From assembly GCF_014287775.1 (NCBI RefSeq), contig NZ_JACOOZ010000003.1, positions 276,448-340,447 of the forward strand: a stretch of 64,000 nucleotides of DNA. The letters run 5' to 3'. This DNA comes from Eubacterium_G segne (GTDB lineage: Bacteria > Bacillota > Clostridia > Lachnospirales > Lachnospiraceae). The notes below the pieces were generated by a model. That model did not search any database. It saw only the letters and a program-made list of their open reading frames with translations, and was not told the DNA's origin. Positions 53,510-61,523 of the stretch are shown one piece after another. The first letter of the stretch is position 1, and each line of letters opens with the position of its first letter. The position numbers and the translations under genes were made by a program.

Positions 53510-54487
53510 TTAATCATAATTGTTACCCATTGCGGTAATTTCTGCTTTCATTTCCTGTACAAATGCCTCCGGCTCTAGCACTTTAACCCATGCCCCCTGA
53601 CTAAGAAGAAACATCTTTATTCCGTCTCCATAAACATTCGCACTTATTGTATATTTTCCATTTTCACATTTTACAATTTCAGATTCAGGTATTTTATCTA
53701 ATACTGCCTGAACTGATGGCCCGGTAAATTCAAATTTAACGTACCTCTTTATTCCCTGTCCCGGCCACATATATTGAATCTTGTTTTTAAGCTCCCCTTC
53801 ATCAAATCTTTCATTATATTCAATATGAAAACCTGTTCGGTGCTTTATGTAACTGACTATTCTGTCCATTCTGTAAAATCTGTTAACTTCTAAGCCATTT
53901 GCACCGTGTGCAGCAATAAGATAAAAATAATACTCGCTAAATACAATAGCCAACGGTTTTACCTTTCTTGTTATTTTACTTCTATCCATTTTATAGTATT
54001 CAATGGTAATCTCCTTCTGTTCCCTTATACAGTTTGAAATTCCCCATACATTATCTAACACATTATCACAGTCTGATTGTACCGGTATGTAATGATATAA
54101 CTCTTTAGACGTAAGCTCATTGGTCATTTTCTTATCTTTAGCCGACATAAATGTTTCCATTTTATTTATAATAAGCTTCATTTGATTTTCATTAAAACAA
54201 CGGCTGGCAATAAGTACCTTTATTACGGCTAACAATTCTTTGCTTAAAAGAAAGTTATCCATTTCTAAATAATACGCTCTTTCCTGATATGAATACATTA
54301 TTTCACACCCAAAAGACTTTCCTTCATTGTCGCATAAAAAATTCTTTAGTTCATTAATATCCCTTGTTATACTTTTAGTTGATACCTGATACTCCATGGA
54401 TAATTTCTTTACGGAAACGTATTCACCACAAACTAATCTCATAAATATATCCAAAACTCTGTATTTCTTATGAATCGAATTTGACAT
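53510..54487 (-). CDS. WYL-domain transcriptional regulator (DeoR/YafY-like)
   Basis: A 325-residue regulator with an N-terminal HTH (residues 8-60; VSVKKLSMEYQVSTKSITRDI), and a WYL domain (about 140-220; ITIEYYKMDRSKITRKVKPLAIVFSEYYFYLIA). A C-terminal WCX-like part follows. WYL proteins sense small ligands, nucleotides or DNA. It lies upstream of the amino acid ABC operon, which has its own promoter, so it may regulate it, but no partner is proven. An imperfect palindrome overlaps its own -10 region. Confidence 0.85.
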   Translation of the reverse strand: MSNSIHKKYRVLDIFMRLVCGEYVSVKKLSMEYQVSTKSITRDINELKNFLCDNEGKSFGCEIMYSYQERAYYLEMDNFLLSKELLAVIKVLIASRCFNENQMKLIINKMETFMSAKDKKMTNELTSKELYHYIPVQSDCDNVLDNVWGISNCIREQKEITIEYYKMDRSKITRKVKPLAIVFSEYYFYLIAAHGANGLEVNRFYRMDRIVSYIKHRTGFHIEYNERFDEGELKNKIQYMWPGQGIKRYVKFEFTGPSVQAVLDKIPESEIVKCENGKYTISANVYGDGIKMFLLSQGAWVKVLEPEAFVQEMKAEITAMGNNYD

Positions 54488-54503
54488 TTTAACACTCCTT
54501 TAT

Positions 54504-54526
54504 GCTATATTATCTTAGATTATAGC
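54504..54526. promoter_or_regulatory. Imperfect palindrome over the WYL gene -10 region
   Basis: GCTATATTATC and GATTATAGC arms flank a short centre and cover a minus-strand TGCTATAAT extended -10. It could be an autoregulatory operator. The evidence is pattern only. Confidence 0.35.
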
Positions 54527-54592
54527 ACATCATTAAGACATATGTGTGTCCTGTTAAGTCTTTTATTTTAGTTTTTTGAAACATTACTGCAA

Positions 54593-54620
54593 TAAAAAAA
54601 GCACTTTCGTGCTTTTTTTA
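54593..54620 (-). terminator. Terminator overlapping the rlmH stop
   Basis: AAAAAAAGCAC-TTTC-GTGCTTTTTTT hairpin. On the minus strand it lies at the 3' end of rlmH and overlaps its last codon. Confidence 0.8.
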
Positions 54621-55097
54621 TTTATGATATGGCTGATTATTTATTATTCTGTAACTTCTATATATCTGTTCCAGTAAAATAACCCTCATAAGCTGATGAG
54701 GAAATGTCATTTTAGAAAAACTAAGTTTGTAATCAGACCTGTCTGAAACTTTTTTGTGTAATCCCAAAGACCCACCAATAACAAATACTATATGACTTTT
54801 CCCATTAATTCCTAACCTGTTAATTTTGTCTGCCAGTTCAAGAGAATCTAACTGCTTTCCATTAATTTCCAAGGTTATAACATAGGCGTCATCAGGTATT
54901 TTAGCTAATATCCGGTTTCCTTCTTTTTCTTTTACCATATCAGCTTCTGTTTCTGAACAGTTTTCCACTGTTTTTTCATCCGCCACCTGTACCACCTCTG
55001 CCTTGCAGTATCTGGAAAGCCGCTTTAAATATTCATTCACTGCCTCTGTATAAAATTTTTCCTTAATTTTACCAACAGTTAATATTATTATTTTCAT
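54618..55097 (-). CDS. rlmH: 23S rRNA pseudouridine-1915 N3-methyltransferase
   Basis: A SPOUT-class methyltransferase (RlmH/YbeA) that modifies helix 69 of 23S rRNA. The 159 residues include VGKIKEKFYTEAVNEY, the AdoMet-binding FVIGGSLG (about 103-110), and the C-terminal trefoil-knot segment KMTFPHQLMRVILLEQIYRSYRI ending in YHK. It lies 11 bases after the second ABC ATPase gene, probably cotranscribed. It is complete, though its stop lies in a terminator hairpin. Confidence 0.95.
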   Translation of the reverse strand: MKIIILTVGKIKEKFYTEAVNEYLKRLSRYCKAEVVQVADEKTVENCSETEADMVKEKEGNRILAKIPDDAYVITLEINGKQLDSLELADKINRLGINGKSHIVFVIGGSLGLHKKVSDRSDYKLSFSKMTFPHQLMRVILLEQIYRSYRIINNQPYHK

Positions 55098-55108
55098 ATA
55101 AACTCCTG

Positions 55109-55894
55109 CTAGTTTTGACTAAATCTTGATAAGAACTGTCTTGTTCTCTCTTCCTGTGGATTTTCAATTACCTGCTTTGCATCACCCTGCTCCACAATCA
55201 CTCCACCGTCCATAAATATAACAGTATCTGCCACATCTCTGGCAAAAGCCATTTCATGGGTAACAATAACCATTGTTGTCTTCTCTTCAGCCAGGGATTT
55301 TATAACCTTAAGCACTTCTCCCGTAAGTTCAGGATCAAGTGCCGATGTAGGCTCGTCAAAACAAAGAATATCCGGTTTAAGTGCCAAAGCCCTGGCAATG
55401 GCTACACGCTGTTGCTGTCCTCCCGAAAGCTGGTGTGGATAATGATTAACCCTGTCTGCTAATCCCATTCTTGCCAACAATTCTTTTCCATGTTCTTCTA
55501 TTTTGTTATAAATTTCTTTTTTATTCTGCTTAAAGTCAGGCAAATCCTTTGCCAGCATTTTTTCTGCTAATGTAACATTTTCCAATGCTGTATACTGTGG
55601 AAAAAGATTAAAAGACTGAAATACCATTCCAAAATGAAGTCTTTTGTCTCTTAAATCCTTATCTTTTTTGCTTTTTATCTGACTTGCATCAAACAAAATT
55701 TCATCATTTACTGCAATGGTCCCACCGTTTGGTATTTCAAGAAAATTAAGACATCTTAAAAGAGTTGTCTTACCTGAGCCTGAAGAACCTATAATTGCCA
55801 AAGTCTGTCCTTCCTCTAAATCAAAACTTATATTTTTTAAAACATCGGTGCTACCGAAATGTTTCTCTATATTTTTAACTTCTAACATTGCCAT
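55109..55894 (-). CDS. Amino acid ABC transporter ATPase (second system)
   Basis: A GlnQ-family ATPase of 261 residues. It has Walker A IGSSGSGKTTLLRCLN (about 34-49), FQSFNLFPQYTALEN, signature LSGGQQQRVAIARALAL, Walker B ILCFDEPTSALDPE and VTHEMAFA. AAGGAGGTGTATTGAA precedes the ATG. It follows the permease by 14 bases and is the last transport gene of the operon whose binding protein is circularly permuted. Confidence 0.94.
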   Translation of the reverse strand: MAMLEVKNIEKHFGSTDVLKNISFDLEEGQTLAIIGSSGSGKTTLLRCLNFLEIPNGGTIAVNDEILFDASQIKSKKDKDLRDKRLHFGMVFQSFNLFPQYTALENVTLAEKMLAKDLPDFKQNKKEIYNKIEEHGKELLARMGLADRVNHYPHQLSGGQQQRVAIARALALKPDILCFDEPTSALDPELTGEVLKVIKSLAEEKTTMVIVTHEMAFARDVADTVIFMDGGVIVEQGDAKQVIENPQEERTRQFLSRFSQN

Positions 55895-55908
55895 TTCAAT
55901 ACACCTCC

Positions 55909-56562
55909 TTATTTAAAATAATCTAATTTCTTTTCTATGTAATTAAACAAAATGGTAAGAATACCTACGAATATCAGATAAAATACCCCTGTGTAGAACA
56001 GTGGCCATATAATACCCTCTGATTTCATAAAGTTTTCCCCCATTACCGTTAATTCCTGTACAGATATAATTCTTGCTAAAGATGTATCCTTAACCAATGT
56101 AATTATTTCATTTGACATTGGTGGCACTATTCTCTTAATCATCTGAAGTAATGTGATTTTAAAGAATATTTGGAATTTAGTCATTCCTAGAACCTGTCCT
56201 GCCTCCCTTTGTCCTGCGGGAACGCCTTCTATACCACCTCTGAATATAACTGAAAAATAGCAGGCGTAATTAATGGTAAAGGCAACTACTGTTGCAATAA
56301 CCCTGCTCCATGAATCCCCTGTCCACACATAATATCCTATTAATCCCGGGCCATAGAATATTATAATAATCTGAAGCATAAGAGGGGTTCCACGGATAAT
56401 CCATACAAACACGTCAACAAGATATTTTAAAGGTTTAAATCTGCTCATTGAGCCAAAGGCAATAATAAGTCCCAGTGGCAATGAAAATATTAACGTTAAT
56501 ATAAATATTTCTACTGATATTCCAAGTCCGCTAAGTAACTCTTCCGTAACGCTTAAAAACAT
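55909..56562 (-). CDS. Amino acid ABC transporter permease (second system)
   Basis: A 217-residue HisM-like permease with five helices and the cytoplasmic EAA loop AGQVLGMTKFQIFFKITLLQMIKRIVPP (written here as its core AGQVLGMTKFQ). IIRGTPLMLQIIIIFY is conserved. The start at 56562 (MFLSVTEELL) was chosen because AAGGAG lies 7 bases upstream; an ATG at 56610 would add a basic extension without a ribosome site. It lies between the permuted binding protein and the ATPase. Confidence 0.92.
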   Translation of the reverse strand: MFLSVTEELLSGLGISVEIFILTLIFSLPLGLIIAFGSMSRFKPLKYLVDVFVWIIRGTPLMLQIIIIFYGPGLIGYYVWTGDSWSRVIATVVAFTINYACYFSVIFRGGIEGVPAGQREAGQVLGMTKFQIFFKITLLQMIKRIVPPMSNEIITLVKDTSLARIISVQELTVMGENFMKSEGIIWPLFYTGVFYLIFVGILTILFNYIEKKLDYFK

Positions 56563-56651
56563 AAAGTTTCTCCTTAATCCTTTTACCGTTTTAAGGCAGA
56601 GAGCAAACAACCCTCTGCCTTAAAATAATTTTTCTAAATTTTATTATACCT

Positions 56652-57455
56652 TTATTTTGATGAAACTACAACTACCTGTGCATTATTGCAGTAAGCATTT
56701 GTACATTCCATAGAATTTTTAACTTCATTTGTCAATGTCATACCATTCCAAACAACGTCAATTTTCTTTGAATCAAGTTCCATTGTTTTTGTATCCCAGT
56801 TAATTACTACAAATTTAATCTTAACACCCAACTTTTCAGCAAGTTTCTTTGCTAAATCTGCATCAAAGCCAATCCAGTTTCCGTCTTCATCTTTGTAATC
56901 CATTGGTTCAAATTCTGTAATACCAACAACTAATGTTCCTTTATCTTTAATGTACTTAACATCATCGCCTTCAACATATTCACCTGCTTTAGCCTGCTCT
57001 ACTAAGGTATCACTTACCTTATATGTATCAGCTATGGTCTTCATTTCTCCTGAAGCATATATTTCACTGAAGAAATTATTAATGTATGCTGCAAGATCTG
57101 AACCCTTTCTGCATCCTACACCATATTCTTCTGTAGTAAGCTTATCTGTGTATTTAAGGTCAGGATAACTTGTTCCTTCACCAATCATAGCACCTGCCAT
57201 AAGTAAATCAATAATGGCAGCATCAGATGTTCCTGAATTTACTTCCATTAAAGCCTTTGCCTGTGACTGTACAGGGTTTGTGCTCCATCCCTTTGACTTA
57301 GCAGCTTCTTCACCGGCTGAGCCCTGTTCTACTGCATATACCATACTTGAAGCATCCTTCTTGTCACCTGTTTTCTTTTCGCTGCTTCCGCAACCTGATA
57401 AACATAATGTTGCACACATTGCAACTGAAAGTAATAAAGCAATTCTTTTTTTCAT
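56652..57455 (-). CDS. Circularly permuted family-3 amino acid binding lipoprotein
   Basis: A 267-residue lipoprotein (lipobox LSGC, Cys22) feeding the second polar amino acid ABC system. Its fold order is rotated. Residues 39-147 are the lobe-2 half normally found C-terminal: VEQGSAGEEAAK, SGTSDAAIIDLLMAG, and the end helix around 128-147. After a linker (148-172) comes the usual N-terminus at 173: GTLVVGITEFEPMDY and GFDADLAKKLAEKLG, then VVWNGMTLT. The protein stops at the hinge strand QVVVVSSK. The permease and ATPase beside it are normal. ATG 57455 follows AAGGAG; an upstream ATG at 57491 is rejected. Confidence 0.85.
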   Translation of the reverse strand: MKKRIALLLSVAMCATLCLSGCGSSEKKTGDKKDASSMVYAVEQGSAGEEAAKSKGWSTNPVQSQAKALMEVNSGTSDAAIIDLLMAGAMIGEGTSYPDLKYTDKLTTEEYGVGCRKGSDLAAYINNFFSEIYASGEMKTIADTYKVSDTLVEQAKAGEYVEGDDVKYIKDKGTLVVGITEFEPMDYKDEDGNWIGFDADLAKKLAEKLGVKIKFVVINWDTKTMELDSKKIDVVWNGMTLTNEVKNSMECTNAYCNNAQVVVVSSK

Positions 57456-57512
57456 TGTATTCTCCTTTTTAATGTTATAATTCATTAACACTTTAATTAA
57501 TTAAACAAGAGA

Positions 57513-57541
57513 ACTATATCATAATAAAATATTAAAGTCAA
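57513..57541 (-). promoter_or_regulatory. Sigma-A promoter of the second amino acid ABC operon
   Basis: TTGACT and TATAGT, 17 bases apart on the minus strand, about 58 bases before the binding-protein start. Confidence 0.7.
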
Positions 57542-57572
57542 TTTTATATTTTTATTTTTGTAATTCATTTAC

Positions 57573-57601
57573 TTGTTATAATATCTTACTTGTTATATAA
57601 T
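57573..57601 (+). promoter_or_regulatory. Putative sigma-A promoter of the small membrane protein gene
   Basis: TTGTTA (57573-57578) and TATAAT (57596-57601), 17 bases apart, diverge from the ABC promoter and lie 35 bases before the start. Confidence 0.6.
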
Positions 57602-57635
57602 TAAACTAATTATTTTACAAGGAGAGATATTGATT

Positions 57636-58226
57636 ATGGAAAAAAGCAACATTGAAGATAAAATTTCTGTTGATAATCAGCCTGTGGATGATATTCCTGA
57701 AGCTTCCACTGACTTCAACGAAGAATTATCAGATTTTTCAGAAAATAAGGTTCATTCCTTTGTTCGCTTATCTGACAAATATGATGATATTATGTCATCT
57801 TCATATACTTTGATTTTAGTAGGTATTGTGGGAATTATTTTTATGATTTTAGTTTGGATGAAGATTATTCCCCTTCCTATCAGTTCAGAAACATCATGGC
57901 TGTTTAATTCAGTTATGGGTGGGGTTTTCATTATTTTTATAATTGCAGGGATTGTTTCATTTATGCATGCAAAGCAGGTCAGAATAGAAGCTGATGCTGA
58001 AGATAAGCTTATTGAAGAGCTTCTTTCATGGGCAGATGAAAATATTCATGCTGAGGATATTGATGAAGATCTTGATACTACCCAGCCTATGGAATTACTT
58101 TATTTTAACCGTGCAGATAAAATCAGGGATTTATTAATGTACCAATTTGAAAACGCCGACGAAGCCCTTATATATGAATATACGGAGCAGATATATCAGA
58201 AGCTTTATGAAAATAATGAAGATTAA
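57636..58226 (+). CDS. Two-helix membrane protein of unknown function
   Basis: I do not recognise a named family. The 196-residue protein has an acidic N-terminal tail (about 1-55, rich in Asp, Glu, Ser), two membrane helices (about 57-77 and 89-110), and an acidic C-terminal helical region (about 115-196) with LLSWADENI and IYQKLYENNED. Both tails probably face the cytoplasm. The start is ambiguous: ATG 57636 is 11 bases from GGAG, and a TTG at 57630 is 5 bases away. It stands alone between a promoter and a bidirectional terminator. Confidence 0.75.
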   Translation: MEKSNIEDKISVDNQPVDDIPEASTDFNEELSDFSENKVHSFVRLSDKYDDIMSSSYTLILVGIVGIIFMILVWMKIIPLPISSETSWLFNSVMGGVFIIFIIAGIVSFMHAKQVRIEADAEDKLIEELLSWADENIHAEDIDEDLDTTQPMELLYFNRADKIRDLLMYQFENADEALIYEYTEQIYQKLYENNED

Positions 58227-58238
58227 TTAAATATTTGC

Positions 58239-58276
58239 AAAGAAAAAGGAGTTACGATGTAACTCCTTTTCTTTTG
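58239..58276. terminator. Bidirectional terminator
   Basis: AAAGAAAAAGGAGTTAC pairs with GTAACTCCTTTTCTTT around a GAT loop, between convergent genes. Confidence 0.85.
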
Positions 58277-58285
58277 GTTATCTCT

Positions 58286-59023
58286 TTAATTAAGATTTGG
58301 AAGATTGGAAATATATTCTTTAAATAAATTCCAATTTCCTTTTTTAATATCAAATGTATCTTCATTAAACTGATTTTCCACATATCCTTCAATTAGAAAC
58401 ACATCTATTCCAATATTTCTTGCAACCATGTCTTCATGTACATCATTGCCAACCATTAAGCAGTCCTCTGAATCCTTGTCTAACATTTTTAACAGAAACT
58501 TATAATACTCAATATTAGGCTTTGCAAAACATGAATTTTCATATGTAGTTATGTAAGAAAAATCCTCCGGATTAAGACCTGCCCAGCCTAATCTTTCATA
58601 TACGGCAATTTCCGGAAAAACAGGATTTGTTGCCACTACCAGCTGATATCCTTTTTCCTTTAGTATGTCTATACACTCTGCCACTGTATCTATAGGGTGA
58701 GTAACATATCTTGCCACAGCGAAATCATCCTTATAGAACTTAATAATTTCCTTCTCCAGTTTTCTTTTAACTTTAGACTCCATTTTTCCATTACCATCTG
58801 TCATAAAGTTTTCAAATGCTTTCCAGAAACATTCCTCATTAGTAATAAGACCGTCATTTTGTACCACGGCCTTCTCACCCACCCATAATGCCGCAATAAT
58901 CTTTTTAGCATCATAGCCTGCTGTTTCAAGTCTATTCTTTAACAGCAAAATATATGTATCTGTAAATTCCTTCATATCCATTGGAAGCAATGTTCCGTCT
59001 AAATCAAAAAGTACTGTATTCAT
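58286..59023 (-). CDS. HAD-superfamily hydrolase
   Basis: A 245-residue phosphatase-like protein with motif I LFDLDGTLLP (about 4-13), motif II around ATNPVF, and motif IV VGNDVHEDMVA with the acidic metal ligands. A helical cap occupies about 15-110. It is of the phosphoglycolate-phosphatase-like type. The true substrate is not visible. It is followed by a terminator and sits 17 bases after yebC. Confidence 0.85.
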   Translation of the reverse strand: MNTVLFDLDGTLLPMDMKEFTDTYILLLKNRLETAGYDAKKIIAALWVGEKAVVQNDGLITNEECFWKAFENFMTDGNGKMESKVKRKLEKEIIKFYKDDFAVARYVTHPIDTVAECIDILKEKGYQLVVATNPVFPEIAVYERLGWAGLNPEDFSYITTYENSCFAKPNIEYYKFLLKMLDKDSEDCLMVGNDVHEDMVARNIGIDVFLIEGYVENQFNEDTFDIKKGNWNLFKEYISNLPNLN

Positions 59024-59040
59024 CCCTTATCCTATTAAAA

Positions 59041-59769
59041 TTATTCGTCCCAGTTATGATAAACCTGCTGAACATCTTCATCTTCATCAAGTCTGTCAAT
59101 AATAATATTCATCTTCTTAATGGCGTCTTCATCTGATAATTCTACATAATTCTGCGGAATCATTGTTACTTCTGCCTCTGCCATTTTAATTCCTTCTTTT
59201 TCCAATGCTTCTCTTACATTGCTAAATTCCTCAGGTGAAGTAATGATTTCATAGCTATCCTCTTCGTCTGCAAAATCTTCTGCTCCTGCATCAACTGATA
59301 TCATCATAAGTTCATCTGGATCCATGTCGCATTCTTCCTTATCAATTATAATCTGACCTTTTTCATCAAACATATATGATACACAGCCCTGTGCTCCAAC
59401 ATTTCCGCCACCCTTTGTAAAGCAGTTTCTTACGTTTGCAGCTGTTCTGTTTCTGTTGTCTGTAAGAGCATCGACAATAATGGCAATACCATTTGGTCCA
59501 TATCCCTCGTATCTCACTGTTTCGTAGTTAATTGCAGCTGCATTACCGGCAGCCTTCTTAATACCTCTTTCAATGGTATCATTAGGCATGTTGTTGGCCT
59601 TTGCCTTTGCTATAACATCTCTTAACTTGCTATTATTATTAGGATCTGCTCCACCTTCTTTTACGGCTACTGCAATTTCCTTTCCTATAATTGTAAACAT
59701 CTTGCCCTTTGCAGCATCATTTTTTTCTTTTTTATGCTTAATATTGGCAAATTTTGAATGTCCTGACAT
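59041..59769 (-). CDS. YebC/PmpR family protein
   Basis: A 242-residue protein of the YebC/TACO1 family. It begins MSGHSKFANIKHKKEKNDAA and includes NMPNDTIERGIKKAAG, YEGYGPNGIAIIVDALTDN and FTKGGGNVG. The group has been reported as transcriptional regulators and more recently linked to translation of proline stretches. AGAGGGTAAT precedes the ATG. The next gene downstream is the HAD hydrolase. Confidence 0.93.
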   Translation of the reverse strand: MSGHSKFANIKHKKEKNDAAKGKMFTIIGKEIAVAVKEGGADPNNNSKLRDVIAKAKANNMPNDTIERGIKKAAGNAAAINYETVRYEGYGPNGIAIIVDALTDNRNRTAANVRNCFTKGGGNVGAQGCVSYMFDEKGQIIIDKEECDMDPDELMMISVDAGAEDFADEEDSYEIITSPEEFSNVREALEKEGIKMAEAEVTMIPQNYVELSDEDAIKKMNIIIDRLDEDEDVQQVYHNWDE

Positions 59770-59879
59770 AATTACCCTCTCTTCCGTAATTTTTTATTTA
59801 TTTTAATCTATTCGCATAATCCAATAGAAATTTTAACATTTTCTAAATTAATAGTCAACTTTCCCTATGCCGCTTTTGT

Positions 59880-60227
59880 TTATGTATCAAGCTCTAAACT
59901 AATTAGCAAAGCGGAATCCACTGTTTTTAATATTTCATTGTCCAGATGGCACACCTTATCCTTTAACCTTTTCTTATCAATAGTTCTTAATTGTTCAAGA
60001 AGTATAACCGAATCCTTTACAATGTCACAGTTTTCTTTATTTATTTTTACATGGGTAGGCAGTTTTGCCTTCGTCATACGGGAAGTTATGGCTGCCACAA
60101 TCACCGTGGGACTATGCCTGTTTCCGGTGTCATTTTGAATTATTAAAACAGGTCTGACTCCTCCCTGTTCAGACCCGATTACCGGTCTTAGGTCGGCATA
60201 GAAAATATCCCCTCTTCTTATTACCAT
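59880..60227 (-). CDS. mazF: MazF/NdoA-type endoribonuclease toxin
   Basis: A sequence-specific mRNA interferase. The 115 residues begin VIRRGDIFYADLRPVIGSEQGGVRPVLI (core: RGDIFYADL, GSEQGGVRPVL), followed by NDTGNRHSPT, the catalytic-site region VAAITS, and PTHV. ATG 60227 follows GGAGTG by 9 bases; a longer in-frame start at 60296 lacks support. It lies 97 bases after alr, where many Firmicutes carry an antitoxin gene (mazE/ndoAI), but I find no such frame here. It may be an orphan or have an unlinked antitoxin. Confidence 0.92.
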   Translation of the reverse strand: MVIRRGDIFYADLRPVIGSEQGGVRPVLIIQNDTGNRHSPTVIVAAITSRMTKAKLPTHVKINKENCDIVKDSVILLEQLRTIDKKRLKDKVCHLDNEILKTVDSALLISLELDT

Positions 60228-60324
60228 TTTTTCACACTCCAAATCATCTAATGTCTTACTAGTTATAGTATTCCACATTTTGGAATGTGTATTCAAAAGA
60301 TTATTTTAAATTTAATCCCCGGCC

Positions 60325-61509
60325 TTACAAATCTATTTCATAATCATCTGTGAAGTAGTCTTTCGTGCCAATTACCTTACCGTTTTTTAAATACACCCTT
60401 GGAACCCTTTTACCTAAATCACATACAAATTCATAATTAAAAGTTCCTGCAAGTTCCGCTAAATCATCTATTTTAATTTCCTCGCTTCCATCAGTTCCTG
60501 CTAATGTAACCAAATCTCCTACTTTTACGTCCATTCCCGTAACATCTACCATAAACTGATCCATGCACACGCGCCCTACAATATTAGCGCGTTTTCCATT
60601 AATAAGAACATAGCCTTTATTGCTTAAATTACGTGGATATCCGTCTCCGTATCCTAAAGGAATAGTAGCTATTTTCATATCATCCTTTGCAATATAGGTC
60701 TGACCGTAGCTTATTCCCCGTCCTTTTTCGATATTTTTAACGTAAACAACGTGGCTGTAAATTGCCATGGCAGGATACAATTTCATATTGTCCTTATCCA
60801 TTTCATCTGATGGATACAAGCCATACATTGAAATTCCGGCTCTTGACAGACTAAGGGATGTTTTTTTCATTTCCATCATTGCCGCACTGTTAGCACACTG
60901 ATGTATAGGAATTTTAACCCCTTTTTCTTCCACCAGATTAACAAAGTTTAAAAATTCTTCAAACTGCTTATCTGCAAAGGATTTGTCTTTATAATCCGCC
61001 TTGGCAAAATGGGTAAATATTGACTCAATTTTTATATTTGGCAGCTTACTGATTTCCACAATTTCCTCTGCAGCTTCATTAGACGGTATGTATCCTATTC
61101 TGCTCATACCTGTATCTACAGCAATATTTATTTTTAATACTTTGTTAAGATTAACTGCATGTTGTGACATAACCTTTGCCATATCCAATGTAAACACGGG
61201 AGGTAACATATCTTCTTCTATCACCATATCGTAAGTACATTCCTGAGTATATCCCAGTATAAAAATTGGCTTATCTATGCCATGTCTTCTAAGGTTATGG
61301 CCCTCGTAAGCCGTAGCTACGGCATATCCGTAACATATATCATCTAAATCCTTAGCAATAGGTACTGCCCCATGTCCGTAACCATCTGTTTTTATTACTG
61401 CAACTATTCCTGTATTTTCATTTAATCTTTCCTTCATAATCTCTACATTTTTATGAATCATATCTAAGTCAACTGTTGCATAACCTCTAAAATACTTGTC
61501 AATTTCCAT
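60325..61509 (-). CDS. alr: Alanine racemase
   Basis: A PLP enzyme making D-alanine for peptidoglycan. The 394 residues have the PLP-binding lysine in VIKTDGYGHGAVP (about 37-50), RAGISMYGLYP, the catalytic Tyr in SYGQTY, and VGRVCMDQFMVD. It is 14 bases after nnr in the conserved rex-nnr-alr-mazF order of Clostridia. Confidence 0.95.
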   Translation of the reverse strand: MEIDKYFRGYATVDLDMIHKNVEIMKERLNENTGIVAVIKTDGYGHGAVPIAKDLDDICYGYAVATAYEGHNLRRHGIDKPIFILGYTQECTYDMVIEEDMLPPVFTLDMAKVMSQHAVNLNKVLKINIAVDTGMSRIGYIPSNEAAEEIVEISKLPNIKIESIFTHFAKADYKDKSFADKQFEEFLNFVNLVEEKGVKIPIHQCANSAAMMEMKKTSLSLSRAGISMYGLYPSDEMDKDNMKLYPAMAIYSHVVYVKNIEKGRGISYGQTYIAKDDMKIATIPLGYGDGYPRNLSNKGYVLINGKRANIVGRVCMDQFMVDVTGMDVKVGDLVTLAGTDGSEEIKIDDLAELAGTFNYEFVCDLGKRVPRVYLKNGKVIGTKDYFTDDYEIDL

Positions 61510-61523
61510 AATTTCACTTCCTG

